64,000 nucleotides of DNA from Planotetraspora thailandica (GTDB lineage: Bacteria > Actinomycetota > Actinomycetes > Streptosporangiales > Streptosporangiaceae): NCBI RefSeq assembly GCF_016863335.1, contig NZ_BOOR01000005.1, positions 1 to 64,000 of the forward strand, in the 5' to 3' direction. Shown in pieces: positions 1 through 8,670 of this stretch. The position numbers were made by a program, and so were the translations under genes. Position 1 is the first letter of the stretch; each line of letters starts with the position of its first letter. Below the pieces are notes generated by a model. The model was not told where the DNA came from, searched no databases, and saw only the letters and a program-made list of their open reading frames with translations.

Positions 1-189
1 CCTGCTTGGCCAGCTCGGTGCGCGGGTGATCGGCGGTGGGCCAGCCGATCACCCGACGTGAGGCGACTCTCATCGCGGACAGCGCGGGGGCCGAGTGAGG
101 ATGTCGACGTCCTCGCGCAGCCGGCGGTTCTCCCGCCGCAACGCGGCCAACTCCCCGCGCTCGCTGCTGGTCAGCCCCTCACGCTCAAG
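1..189 (-). pseudogene. Decayed IS3-family transposase remnant (OrfA tail joined to OrfB fragment)
   Basis: Two out-of-frame pieces of an IS3-type transposase are visible. From 189 down to 70 the minus strand reads ...ERGELAALRRENRRLREDV then DILTR and a stop, which is the coiled-coil end of an IS3 OrfA. An ATG at 73-71, overlapping that stop, begins SRRVIGWPTADHPRTEL, which matches the integrase-core stretch of OrfB. The end of OrfA and roughly the first two thirds of OrfB are missing between them. The element is therefore deleted internally and cannot be active. It may continue to the left of the window. No terminal inverted repeat is visible. It lies directly downstream of the surface-glycan cluster. 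Confidence 0.75.
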
Positions 190-211
190 CCCAGCGGTTG
201 CGGACGCGCGC

Positions 212-1480
212 TCAGCTCGCGCCGATGAGCTTGGTGACGCGATGAGCCAGAGCGACGGCGTAGTTCTGGCCCCGATCCTGCGGATAGATCTGAGCCATCG
301 TCGCGAGCGTCACCCGGCTCATGTGGGTGCGGTGGCCCGGGATCAGCGAGCGGTATTCGGGCGTCACGACCGGCTGGGCGAAGGGCGCCCGGGAAAACTG
401 CCAGTCCTTGATCCAGGAGCGGTCGAAGTCCGGGTTGATCCGCTGTAGCCACGGAACATACCGCTCCAGGAGCTCGGCCGGGTCGGTGGTGAACCGCCAG
501 TCGTCGCGCGGCACGTAGTTGCCGACGTACACGACGTGGCGGTCGCCGTACTCCGAGGGGGCCACCATCTGGGTGTGCTCGACCACAGCGAGAAACGGGA
601 ACTCGGGCTCGTTGATGTTGAGCCAGTAGTACGGGATGAAGCTCCGATCCATCTCCAGTACGAAGCAGGTGGCACCCAGGTACTGGTTGCGCCAGACCGC
701 GTCGTCGGCCGGAACGTCGGCCGCCTTGGCGAAGACCGGCTGCGGCGTCGTGACAATCAGCTGATCGAAGTCGTAGGTGGCGCCGTCCATGGTCCGCACC
801 GTCACCTGGTCGGCGCCGTCGGGCTGGCGGATGGTGTCGACCTTCTTGCCGAACTCGACCTTTCCGCCGCGTGCGCTGACCGCGTCCTGCAGCGCCACGT
901 AGACCTGGTCGAAGCCGCCGCGCATGTAGCCGAGCTCGAAAGTGCGGCAATAGACCCGCGCCCACAGCCACGCCATCGACACCTGATCGGCGCGCTCACC
1001 GAACTTCCCGCGCAGCAGCGGCTCCCAGATCGACTTGGTCACGTTCGCCCCCGCCCACCGGCGCATCCAGGACAGCGCGGTCTGGTCGTTGAACCGTTCG
1101 CCGTCGCGCACCAGCTTGAGAACGGCAGACGACAGGCCGAACCGCAGGCTGTCAATCGGTGAGAAGGTGGGGAAGCGGAGCATCTCCAACGGCGTGCTGA
1201 ACGGATGGAGCTTGCCGTCACGGAAGACGCCGGTCGTCGGCTTGTGGAACTGCAGGTCGCCGCCGAGCCCCAGCTCCTCGATCAGGGCGATGATGTCCCG
1301 GTCCGAACGGAAGATGTGATGGTAGTACCGTTCCAGTGGTGTGCCGCCGACTTTGATCGACGCCGCGAGCCCGCCCAGCTCGTCCGCGGCCTCCAGGACC
1401 GTGACGGAATGGCCGGCCTTGACCGCGTCATAGGCGGCCGTCAGACCGGTTGCGCCCGCACCGATGATGCCGAGATTCAT
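212..1480 (-). CDS. NAD(P)/FAD-dependent oxidoreductase (HemY / UDP-galactopyranose mutase-like)
   Basis: A 422-residue flavoprotein. The N-terminus has a Rossmann dinucleotide-binding motif (GAGATG, residues 7-12) and the acidic second-strand end VLEAADELGG, typical of the amine-oxidase/protoporphyrinogen-oxidase/UGM superfamily. The ATG at 1480 is chosen because it overlaps the upstream GtrA stop codon (ATGA) and has GTGGAG just before it. A GTG at 1492 would add four residues. It is the last gene of a GT2-GtrA-oxidoreductase operon. By context it probably oxidises or rearranges a lipid-linked sugar for surface glycan synthesis. The substrate cannot be deduced from the sequence. Confidence 0.85.
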   Translation of the reverse strand: MNLGIIGAGATGLTAAYDAVKAGHSVTVLEAADELGGLAASIKVGGTPLERYYHHIFRSDRDIIALIEELGLGGDLQFHKPTTGVFRDGKLHPFSTPLEMLRFPTFSPIDSLRFGLSSAVLKLVRDGERFNDQTALSWMRRWAGANVTKSIWEPLLRGKFGERADQVSMAWLWARVYCRTFELGYMRGGFDQVYVALQDAVSARGGKVEFGKKVDTIRQPDGADQVTVRTMDGATYDFDQLIVTTPQPVFAKAADVPADDAVWRNQYLGATCFVLEMDRSFIPYYWLNINEPEFPFLAVVEHTQMVAPSEYGDRHVVYVGNYVPRDDWRFTTDPAELLERYVPWLQRINPDFDRSWIKDWQFSRAPFAQPVVTPEYRSLIPGHRTHMSRVTLATMAQIYPQDRGQNYAVALAHRVTKLIGAS

Positions 1481-1878
1481 GCGAAACTCCACTTTCTGTT
1501 AAGCAGGAACTGGACCGCTAATACCAACGGCAGCGACCCTGCTTTGACGAGGTTCGGATCGGCACCGAGCCCGTCGGAGAAGACACGGAAGAGAACGTAG
1601 GTCAGAGCGATGCCGGTCAGCCCGACGATGTAGAACCGCACGAAGCGGATCAGCAGTCGGTCACGCTTGTCGAAGGTGAACAGCGCATTGAGGATGAAGT
1701 TGTTCGTGATCCCCAGGCTGGTGCTGATGGCATTGGCGAGCTGCTCGTTCCATCCGAGCACGTTGTAAAGCAGCAGGAAGACGCCGAGATCGAGAGCGAC
1801 CCCACTGCCTCCGACGAGCGCATAGCGGATGAGCTGCCGCAGATCCTGGCCCTTGGCCGGTGCGTCAGTCGCCGTCAT
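1477..1878 (-). CDS. GtrA-like membrane protein
   Basis: A 133-residue protein with four predicted transmembrane helices and the GtrA-family pattern (LIRYALVGGSGVALDLGVF near the N-terminus, an NNFILNALFTF motif between helices 2 and 3, and FLLNRKWSF at the C-terminus). Family members are thought to help move polyprenyl-phosphate-linked sugars across the membrane and usually work with a GT2 enzyme that loads the sugar. Its ATG lies within the last 14 nt of the upstream GT2 gene, and its stop overlaps the oxidoreductase start, so the three genes are translationally coupled. No strong ribosome binding site of its own is visible. Confidence 0.88.
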   Translation of the reverse strand: MTATDAPAKGQDLRQLIRYALVGGSGVALDLGVFLLLYNVLGWNEQLANAISTSLGITNNFILNALFTFDKRDRLLIRFVRFYIVGLTGIALTYVLFRVFSDGLGADPNLVKAGSLPLVLAVQFLLNRKWSFA

Positions 1879-2854
1879 AGTGGATGACCTGCCGAACGAT
1901 GTAGAGGGGCCGTGCCTGGGCTTCGGTGTACGTACGTCCGATGTAGCTGCCGAGCACCCCTATGGACAGCATCTGCGTGCCGCCAAGAAAAAGCATGGCC
2001 ACCATCAACATCGTCCAGCCGGATACCGTGACGTCCGGCAGGAAGATTCGCATGCCCACGGCGTACGCGATGCCGACGAAGGACAGCATCAGAACGATGA
2101 AGCCGAGCCGTGTTATCAGCCGGAGGGGCACGGTGGAGAAGCCGGTGACTCCGTCGATGGCCAGCTTCGCCATCTTGCGCAGCGGATACTTGGTATCGCC
2201 CGCGAACCGCTCGTCACGGTCGAAGGCCACCTCGCTCTGGCGGAAGCCCATCGTGGCGACGATGCCTCGGACGAAACGGCTGCGCTCGCGGAAACGGCGC
2301 AACTCCTCCGCGACGCGGCGGTCCAGGAGCCGGAAGTCTCCGGTGTCCAGCGGGATGTCCACCTTGAAGACGTTGCGCATCGTCCTGTAGTACGCGTGCG
2401 CGGTGGCGCGCTTGAACAGCGTGTCCTGGCGGGTGCGGCGGCGCGCGTGCACGATCTCCGCACCCCCGCGCCACTCGTCGATCAGCTGGAGGCTGACCCG
2501 TGGCGGGTCCTGCAGATCGGTGTCCATGATGATCACCGCATCGCCGGTCGCCTCGTCCAGGCCGGCGGTGATGGCGATCTGGTGCCCGAAGTTCCGGGAG
2601 AAGTCGATGACGCGGATACGCGGATCGTTCTTCGCCAGATCATGGAGGATGGACAACGTGGCGTCCGACGAGCCGTCGTTCACGTACACGATCTCGTACG
2701 AATACTCCGGCCGTTCGGCCAGCGCCGCGTCGAGCTCGTCATTGAAGCGCCGAATGCCGTCCTGCTCGTTGTAGACGGGCAGGACATATGAGATGAGAGC
2801 GGCACCGGAACGGTCCGTCGGCTCAGAAGTCACGCCGGCTTCCGTCATGCGCAT
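1865..2854 (-). CDS. Family 2 glycosyltransferase (polyprenyl-phosphate sugar transferase type)
   Basis: About 329 residues. It shows the GT2 start YVLPVYNEQDGIRRF and the nucleotide-sugar/metal motif DTDLQDPP, followed by an acceptor region and two C-terminal hydrophobic helices, as in GtrB/DPM1/ArnC-type enzymes that transfer a sugar from a nucleotide donor to polyprenyl phosphate on the cytoplasmic face. The frame extends upstream to 2929, but those residues (cysteine- and proline-rich) do not look like the family, so ATG 2854 or 2848 is preferred. No clear Shine-Dalgarno decides between them. The downstream GtrA protein is the expected flippase-like partner. Confidence 0.85.
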   Translation of the reverse strand: MRMTEAGVTSEPTDRSGAALISYVLPVYNEQDGIRRFNDELDAALAERPEYSYEIVYVNDGSSDATLSILHDLAKNDPRIRVIDFSRNFGHQIAITAGLDEATGDAVIIMDTDLQDPPRVSLQLIDEWRGGAEIVHARRRTRQDTLFKRATAHAYYRTMRNVFKVDIPLDTGDFRLLDRRVAEELRRFRERSRFVRGIVATMGFRQSEVAFDRDERFAGDTKYPLRKMAKLAIDGVTGFSTVPLRLITRLGFIVLMLSFVGIAYAVGMRIFLPDVTVSGWTMLMVAMLFLGGTQMLSIGVLGSYIGRTYTEAQARPLYIVRQVIHYDGD

Positions 2855-3125
2855 CACCGGCTGCCCCCAACACGGCGCGCAGGGCGCGCGCAAACTTTCC
2901 CAGACATCTTGCGAACCTATGGCCATCAACTAAATTGCGGGCAAAAACCTGAAGACGTTATCGGGTCGAGAAGTTGTCCGGCTTGGGACACTCAGCGACT
3001 CAACACGGGATATCCAGGATGGTGAGAGGCCTCGACCTCATCGTGATCGTGCGAGAGACGTTCACCTTCCGGCCGGACCCCTCGCAGTCGTCTGCCAAGG
3101 AATCCGGCCGGCGTCGTGGATCCGC

Positions 3126-5423
3126 CTAAAAGGTCCCGCTCAAAATCGCGGCGTTTTGGCGGGTGACAGCCCACAGGTCCTGCTGCCTCTGGTGCACGTC
3201 GGCCACGGTGGCGGCGTGGTTGCCGAGGATCCCGAGCGCCCGCTCGGAGAGCACGGCACCCAGATTGACGTCGTGCACCGACACTCCCCATTCGGGGCGC
3301 CCGATGTCAGACAGGAAATAGGCCATCTTCGGGTGGGAGATCAAGCTGATGATCGGTGTACCGCAGCCGAAGGGAATCATTCCGGCGTGACCCCGCATGC
3401 CGATGACCAGCTTCGTGCGCGCGTAGGACGCCCGGATCTGCTCATTGGAGTAGTCGTACATCGGCTCCACCTGGAGCGAGATGCCGTACTCACGCCGGAG
3501 GTCGAAGACGAACTTCTCATCGGTCACCGCGTGAGCGGCGTACCGCACATCGGTGTGCTTGCCGATGGCCCGGATCGCAGTGGCCATCTCCTTCAGGAAG
3601 TGGCCGTAGTCATGTCCGAACCGCAGGCCGGCGCGGTCGTAGGCACAGTTGATCAGCACGGTTTCGTCGCGCCGGACCGGGTCTTGCCAACCGGGGGTCA
3701 GCTGCCGGGCGACTGTGGTCGGACACGGCTGGAAGAGCACCTTGTCGCGGAGTTCTGCGGGAAGAAGCGCGCGTACCTTCTCCACCGAGCCGTGGTTGCG
3801 CAGTCCGAAGAACGCCGACCTAGAGACCAGCAACCGCAGGCTCTCGGTGAAACGGCTCCGGGTGTACGACTGCCCGTCGAAGGCGTTGTATCCGACCGCG
3901 AACACCGCGATCGGCACGTTGATCCGCTTGAGCATGTCGTCGGGGACGTTCCACTGCCAGGCACTGTTGCCGTTAGGTGATGTGTCCGGGATGAACAGGC
4001 CGCCGCCGCCGATGACCAACCCGCGCCTGGAGTTGATCTGCTCGAGAGCCTTCTCGTCGACCAGCCGGTGCACGTGAACCGAGTGCCACCGCCGCGGCCC
4101 AGTGTCCGGGCCGAAGCACATACGCACCGATTCCGGCAGCACCTTGTCGCCGGCGTTTCCCTGCCCGTCCATGTAGAACGCGACGTGGGCCAGTTGCTCG
4201 GACGGGATGCCCGTATCTCCGGCGCCGCCCTCGACAGTCCGCTTGTACATGATCCGGCTCATGCGGTCAGTCGGGTTGGTCGTGAGTCCCTGCAGGGCGT
4301 ACCGGTTGGCCTTGGCGTCGTCGTTCCGGATCCAGGCGATCTGAGAGACCTGGCTGAAGACCTTGGCGGAGTTGGCGGCATCGGCGGACGCCAGCAGGAG
4401 GTGCGCCTCAGCCTCGTCGTAGCGGGAGACGGACATCAGCGCGGAGCCCAGCAGCGCGTGGGCGCCGGTCTCCTTGGCCGGAATCACGCTACGGGAGAGG
4501 ATGTCGACGGCCTCGTGATAGCCGCCCTTATCCATGTACGCGGAGGCCACCTGCTGGGCGGCACGCAGTTCGCCGCCGTGTTTGATCATTCGCCGTCCGA
4601 AATGCATCAGGAGCTCAGGATGCTTCGGCCCGGACTGGGCGAGGAACTTGGTCGCGAAGTCGGCGTCGCTGAGGTCGTACGCCCGCCAGGCCGCCTCTGC
4701 CTGGGAGTAGCCCAACTCCCCGCCATTCCACGGCTTGTGCCGACCGGTGAAATGCAGGATGGCCACGTCGTCAGGCACCGGAAGGTCGCCGGCCAGGCGC
4801 CGCTTGACGTAGTTGTATCGCGAGTCGAGGCTGATGAAGCTTCCCTGCAGCAACGCGTTGAGGATGCCCTGGTCGTGCTTGTCCAGTTCGTACTCGCCGG
4901 ACCGACCCGTGGCGTCGATCTGGGCGCAGAACTCGTCGCTCAGGTATTCCTTCTGGATCACGAGCAGGCCGCTGTTCAGCTTGTCCTGCCCCTGGAAGAA
5001 CTGGGGGACCGCGCCGAGACCCCTGCGCATCTGGAGCAGCTCGCTGAGGTCGCCCAGGACGACCATGTCGGTGTCCAGGGTGATGATCGTGTCGTAGTCG
5101 CGGATGCGGAAGACATCCAGAATGAAGTAGGCCTTGCGGACGAGATAGTTGTCCGGGTTGCCCTTGACGAACTCGTCGTAGTGCGAGGCGTTCACCTGGC
5201 GCAACTTGATGCGCGGGTGCAGTCGCCTGATGGCCGTGACGGAGGCGGGGAGAAGGTCGTCGTAGAGAACGACGAAGTCCTCACAGATACCGGGGTTGGT
5301 CAGGGCGAGGCTACGCAGGAGAGTGAGAAACCCGGGCAGGTAGTTCTCGTCCACATACGACGCGAAGGCGATCCGGCGTTTGCCCGTCAGGTTAGAAGGC
5401 GTGGCATGCCTGGGGGAAGTCAT
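3126..5423 (-). CDS. Three-part fusion: GT8 glycosyltransferase - TPR-like region - polysaccharide pyruvyl transferase
   Basis: A 765-residue soluble protein. Residues about 15-240 form a family 8 glycosyltransferase with the metal-binding DTD at 117-119, the LNSGLLVIQ segment and an HFTGRHKPW stretch near its end. Residues about 255-400 are alpha-helical with repeated Ala-rich pairs, resembling tetratricopeptide repeats. From about residue 410 onward it resembles polysaccharide pyruvyl transferases (CsaB/WcaK type), with GNAGD, then VIGGGGLF and a late GMRGHAGM motif. The start overlaps the upstream gene stop (ATGA). Attaching a sugar and adding a pyruvate ketal to the same glycan in one polypeptide is plausible but inferred. 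Base composition looks less GC-rich than the gyr/dna genes, consistent with transfer. Confidence 0.82.
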   Translation of the reverse strand: MTSPRHATPSNLTGKRRIAFASYVDENYLPGFLTLLRSLALTNPGICEDFVVLYDDLLPASVTAIRRLHPRIKLRQVNASHYDEFVKGNPDNYLVRKAYFILDVFRIRDYDTIITLDTDMVVLGDLSELLQMRRGLGAVPQFFQGQDKLNSGLLVIQKEYLSDEFCAQIDATGRSGEYELDKHDQGILNALLQGSFISLDSRYNYVKRRLAGDLPVPDDVAILHFTGRHKPWNGGELGYSQAEAAWRAYDLSDADFATKFLAQSGPKHPELLMHFGRRMIKHGGELRAAQQVASAYMDKGGYHEAVDILSRSVIPAKETGAHALLGSALMSVSRYDEAEAHLLLASADAANSAKVFSQVSQIAWIRNDDAKANRYALQGLTTNPTDRMSRIMYKRTVEGGAGDTGIPSEQLAHVAFYMDGQGNAGDKVLPESVRMCFGPDTGPRRWHSVHVHRLVDEKALEQINSRRGLVIGGGGLFIPDTSPNGNSAWQWNVPDDMLKRINVPIAVFAVGYNAFDGQSYTRSRFTESLRLLVSRSAFFGLRNHGSVEKVRALLPAELRDKVLFQPCPTTVARQLTPGWQDPVRRDETVLINCAYDRAGLRFGHDYGHFLKEMATAIRAIGKHTDVRYAAHAVTDEKFVFDLRREYGISLQVEPMYDYSNEQIRASYARTKLVIGMRGHAGMIPFGCGTPIISLISHPKMAYFLSDIGRPEWGVSVHDVNLGAVLSERALGILGNHAATVADVHQRQQDLWAVTRQNAAILSGTF

Positions 5424-6898
5424 CGCAGGGAGATCCTAATATCGGTAACCGCCTGGGCACGAGCCAGGACCCATTCCTTTTCCTTGCTGTAGCCGTGCAC
5501 CGGAGTGATCGGCAGTTTCATCGCGGCGGGCAGCCGGTAGGCGCCGCTGTCGTAGAAGTCGAACCCGATCAGATCGATCTTCGGGTTGACGTCCAGGAAG
5601 TCCAACAGGTACAGCATGTTGAAGCCGGTGGTCGGGATGGACGGCCACACGTCCTCGCCCATCATCCCAAGGTCCCGTACCGGCCAGCGCAGCGTCCGGT
5701 CGTTCACGTAGCGCTGCGCACCAGGGACCAGTCGACGCCGCATCGACTGCTGCCACAGGCCGTTGTTGCCACCGAAGACGAGCCGGGTCTCGACCTTCTC
5801 TGCCCAGTTGAACCCGTGCTTGTGGATCGTCGCGTGGATGTCGGTACGCTTCCCGGTGGCAGACGGGTTGATCTGGTAGGAGTTGAACCTGACCACGAGG
5901 TCATAGGAGTCGATTTCAGACCCCATCGTGCTGTTCCCGGCGCCCTGCGAGTTCGCCACCAGGCAGATCGTCTTACCCGCGACCAAGTTGCGGAAGTCGC
6001 TCACCCCGATCGGCTCGGTCCCCCCCAACAGGGGATCGAGCACCGGTTCCCGCACCTTCAGACGGACGTGGTCGGCGTAGAGTTCGAACAGCCGGGTGGA
6101 CGCGGCCAGTTGCCCGGTGTTCTCCTCTAGCAGGAGATCGATGAAGTCCGCAAGCGCCGACCGGATCTCGGTGCTGGACCAGCCCTCTTCCACCATGGCG
6201 GCCAACGCCGCTACCAAACGTGGTTCGGCCTGTTCCCACTGGCCATGGTCGGCGAGATCGCCGCCTTCCGCCCAGAGCTCGATGCCGGGGATTCCGGCGA
6301 AAGACTGTGCGGCAGGGCTTTCTTCCTGGAGCAGGCGAATGCTCTCGATGAGGCGCTCGTGGCTCTGCTTGAGACCCACGATGCGAGCAGCGGTACCCAG
6401 ACCGTCGTCCTTGACCAGGGCGGCGTAGCGCTCATGCGCCTCAATCGCCTCGGCGTCCTGTCCCGTGGCCTCCAAGACCTGGGCACGTAACCGCCACGCG
6501 GCTCGCGAGCTGTCTCGCACGGACAACACCGTGTCGGTGATCGTGAGTGCAAGGCGCATTTCCTCGGGCGCCCCGACGTCGACCGCCTTTGATCCAACCT
6601 GCAACAGAGCCTCAAGGATCTCAGGGAGTTCCTTGTGCCAAGTGGTCTTCGCCGAGGCGATTACCGTGGCCTTCTCAGGGTCGGCCAAGACCCGCGTATA
6701 GGTGCTGATGAGCTCGGCGATCGCCTCGTCCAAGCGAATACGCTTCTGGTCCGGGTTCCGAGACAGTTTGCCGCTGTGTACGGCGCACGCCTGGACGCAG
6801 GATGCGAGGTTTGCTCGGCCGAGTGGCGTAGCCGTGGTCATCGCCCGGGAGGCGCTGGTCAGGCGCCCCTCGAGCCAGCCGGCCCGCAACTTAACCAT
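5420..6898 (-). CDS. Sialyltransferase-like (GT29) protein with helical N-terminal region
   Basis: 492 residues. The last 190 carry the recognisable GT29 motifs: an L-like motif at about 309-340 (CLVANSQGAG, then GSEIDSYDLVVRFN), an S-like motif at about 420-432 (SIPTTGFNMLYLL) and a VS-like H-x4-E at H468/E473. Residues 1-300 are helical and repeat-like and may bind partners or acceptors. GT29 enzymes transfer sialic acid from CMP-sialic acid. No CMP-sialate synthesis gene is seen here, so the donor could be another CMP-nonulosonate or something else. ATG 6898 is preceded by TTGGAG at good spacing. It is the first gene of the coupled pair with the GT8 fusion. Confidence 0.8.
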   Translation of the reverse strand: MVKLRAGWLEGRLTSASRAMTTATPLGRANLASCVQACAVHSGKLSRNPDQKRIRLDEAIAELISTYTRVLADPEKATVIASAKTTWHKELPEILEALLQVGSKAVDVGAPEEMRLALTITDTVLSVRDSSRAAWRLRAQVLEATGQDAEAIEAHERYAALVKDDGLGTAARIVGLKQSHERLIESIRLLQEESPAAQSFAGIPGIELWAEGGDLADHGQWEQAEPRLVAALAAMVEEGWSSTEIRSALADFIDLLLEENTGQLAASTRLFELYADHVRLKVREPVLDPLLGGTEPIGVSDFRNLVAGKTICLVANSQGAGNSTMGSEIDSYDLVVRFNSYQINPSATGKRTDIHATIHKHGFNWAEKVETRLVFGGNNGLWQQSMRRRLVPGAQRYVNDRTLRWPVRDLGMMGEDVWPSIPTTGFNMLYLLDFLDVNPKIDLIGFDFYDSGAYRLPAAMKLPITPVHGYSKEKEWVLARAQAVTDIRISLR

Positions 6899-7217
6899 GT
6901 TGCTCCAATGCTGATGTTAGGCCTCTTGGCAAGACGTCATCCTAGCTGTTGGTTTACACTTTTGTACCGATTTAGCGGTCTTCGCTCACTCGAGCGCGCA
7001 CCCGCGTCTACGGATCAAGTGACGTCGTCGGTAAGGGTGTAAATCGCGACTCATCCTGTGGGGTCGGCGAGTGTGGTTGTTGTGACTATGACGCGGCCAG
7101 GGCGGTGGGCACCACGGGTTCGGCCGGGCGGACCAGGGCATCTCTCGCATTCGCCCGAACGAGCTTGTTGCAACAAAACAGCCCCGGAGCATGATTGCTA
7201 CGGGGCGTCTTCACAAG
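6899..7217. other. Intergenic region upstream of the GT29 gene
   Basis: About 320 nt without a supported gene, apart from the tRNA terminator at its right end. The part nearest the GT29 gene is less GC-rich than the flanking core genes. It holds a possible minus-strand -10 element TAGGAT (6940-6945, reverse strand), but no convincing -35 at the right distance. No tRNA-Ala is found here, although one commonly follows tRNA-Ile downstream of gyrA in this phylum. Confidence 0.4.
7181..7206 (-). terminator. Rho-independent terminator of tRNA-Ile
   Basis: On the minus strand, directly after the tRNA, a hairpin with arms GCCCCG/CGGGGC and inner arms AGCA/TGCT (one mismatch between them, 4-nt loop) is followed by TGTTTTGTT. 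Confidence 0.8.
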
Positions 7218-7291
7218 TGGGGCTACCAGGACTTGAACCTGGGACCTCTTCCTTATCAGGGAAGCGCTCTAACCGTCTGAGCTATAGCCCC
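7218..7291 (-). tRNA. tRNA-Ile (anticodon GAT)
   Basis: A 74-nt cloverleaf on the minus strand. The 5' GGGGCTA pairs with 3' TAGCCCC, followed by discriminator A and no encoded CCA. The D-arm is GCTCAGACGGTTAGAGC, the anticodon arm is CTTCC-CTGATAA-GGAAG with anticodon GAT (reverse of 7255-7257), and the T-arm contains GGTTCAAGTCC. A tRNA-Ile just past gyrA and DUF3566 is the usual actinobacterial arrangement. Confidence 0.96.
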
Positions 7292-7409
7292 GCGTCGCGC
7301 AAGGAACGTTACCGCATCCCGTTTCGGGTGGCGAATCCGTTGCTTGAACGAGGAAAAGCTTACCGCGTCCGCGCGCCTGCCCGCGCCGTCCGCGGCCTCC
7401 CCGAACCAA

Positions 7410-7450
7410 CCCTGTACGGCCGGCGCCCACCCGAGCAAGGCCGTACAGGG
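7410..7450 (-). terminator. Hairpin terminator after the gyrA-DUF3566 operon
   Basis: A perfect 12-bp inverted repeat (CCCTGTACGGCC, 17-nt loop, GGCCGTACAGGG) begins just past the DUF3566 stop codon. There is no long T-run, which is common for actinobacterial terminators. Confidence 0.7.
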
Positions 7451-7461
7451 TGGTGAGAAGA

Positions 7462-8670
7462 CTATTCGGCCTCGCTGAAGGTGACCTCGACGCCACCCAC
7501 AAGGTCGGCCGCCACGTTGTAGATCACCGCGCCGAGCGTGGACAGGGCGGTGATGAGGACCACGTTGACCGCGCCCAGCAGGCCGGTGAAGCCCAGGATG
7601 CGTGCAGGGTCGAACCAGCCGCTGATGTCCAGAGTGCTGGCCGTCTGGGTGTCGCCGCTGGTGAGCGAGCTCACCGCCGAGGTGATCGAGCTGAACACCC
7701 CGATGCTCGACAACACGAAGTACAGAATCGCCACCGCGACGAAAAGCACCACGAAGCAGACCAGGGACACCACGAAGCTGAACTTCATGGCCGACCAGGG
7801 CTCCACCCGGCGCAGCACCAGATGTGCCCGTCGAGGACCCTTGCCGTCGCCCTTCTTGCCCTTGCCCTTGGGAGCGCCGGTCAGGCTGTCGAACCTGTTA
7901 CCCGAAGCGGCGTAACCGGTGTCGTCTCCTCCGAGCCTGATCGGCGACGCGGCTGCGGAACCGGAAACCGAGCCCCCGGAGACAGAACTCCCGGATACGG
8001 GACCACGGCCGGCGGATCCTGCTCCGAACGAGCCGGACGGCGCGGCCCCTGGCCCCGATGCCGAGCCGGGGGTCCTGCCCGCGCCAGAGCTGGAGCTGGA
8101 TGCGTCTCCCGTGGCGGCCGCACGCGGGAACGTCGCTGTCGGCTCGCCCGAACCGGCGGGCCTGCCCGCACCGCCCACACCGCCCGAACCGGCCGGCTTG
8201 CCGGGACCGCCTGAACCGGCGGCCGGCTTACCCGCGCCGCCCGAAACGGAGGCCGCCTTGCCCGTGGAGGAAGCACCCGGCTTACCGGTCCCCGGCTTCC
8301 CCGCACCGGACACGGACGGCTCCGCCTTGATCGGATCCTTGCCGGACGGGCTCGTGCCGCCGGAGGAAGATCCGGGATTTCCGAACGGCGGTGTCTTGCC
8401 GTCCGCCGGCTTCTCCGCATCCTTGGCGGTCTGCGGTTTCCACGGCTGGTCCGACCCAGAGGTGCGGATGCGGACGGTCGCATTGTCGGACTCGGACACC
8501 ACCGAGTCGACCGGTGTCACTTTTTCTTTCTCGGGCGCCACCCCGGCGACGCTATCGCTTTTGTCCACCCGTGCGGTAACCCCGTCCCTCATCGAGGAGG
8601 ACGCCGGACGGGCGCCTGGTGATTTCTTTCTGGGCGCCCCAGGCCCCCGTGCATCGCCGGTCTCACTCAT
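7462..8670 (-). CDS. DUF3566 membrane protein with long low-complexity N-terminus
   Basis: 402 residues. Residues 1 to about 270 are disordered and rich in Gly, Ser, Pro, Ala and Lys. The conserved DUF3566 domain follows ([20 protein letters not shown]), with two transmembrane helices, one right after that motif and one in the segment [20 protein letters not shown]. The family sits directly downstream of gyrA in most actinobacteria (Rv0007 in M. tuberculosis). A role near the division or growth zone has been proposed, but the biochemical function is unknown. Its start overlaps the gyrA stop by 4 nt (ATGA), so it is co-translated with gyrase. Confidence 0.88.
   Translation of the reverse strand: MSETGDARGPGAPRKKSPGARPASSSMRDGVTARVDKSDSVAGVAPEKEKVTPVDSVVSESDNATVRIRTSGSDQPWKPQTAKDAEKPADGKTPPFGNPGSSSGGTSPSGKDPIKAEPSVSGAGKPGTGKPGASSTGKAASVSGGAGKPAAGSGGPGKPAGSGGVGGAGRPAGSGEPTATFPRAAATGDASSSSSGAGRTPGSASGPGAAPSGSFGAGSAGRGPVSGSSVSGGSVSGSAAASPIRLGGDDTGYAASGNRFDSLTGAPKGKGKKGDGKGPRRAHLVLRRVEPWSAMKFSFVVSLVCFVVLFVAVAILYFVLSSIGVFSSITSAVSSLTSGDTQTASTLDISGWFDPARILGFTGLLGAVNVVLITALSTLGAVIYNVAADLVGGVEVTFSEAE

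Noticed and set aside
6899-7217. tRNA-Ala expected after tRNA-Ile
   Set aside because: No cloverleaf with an alanine anticodon is found in either strand of this interval.
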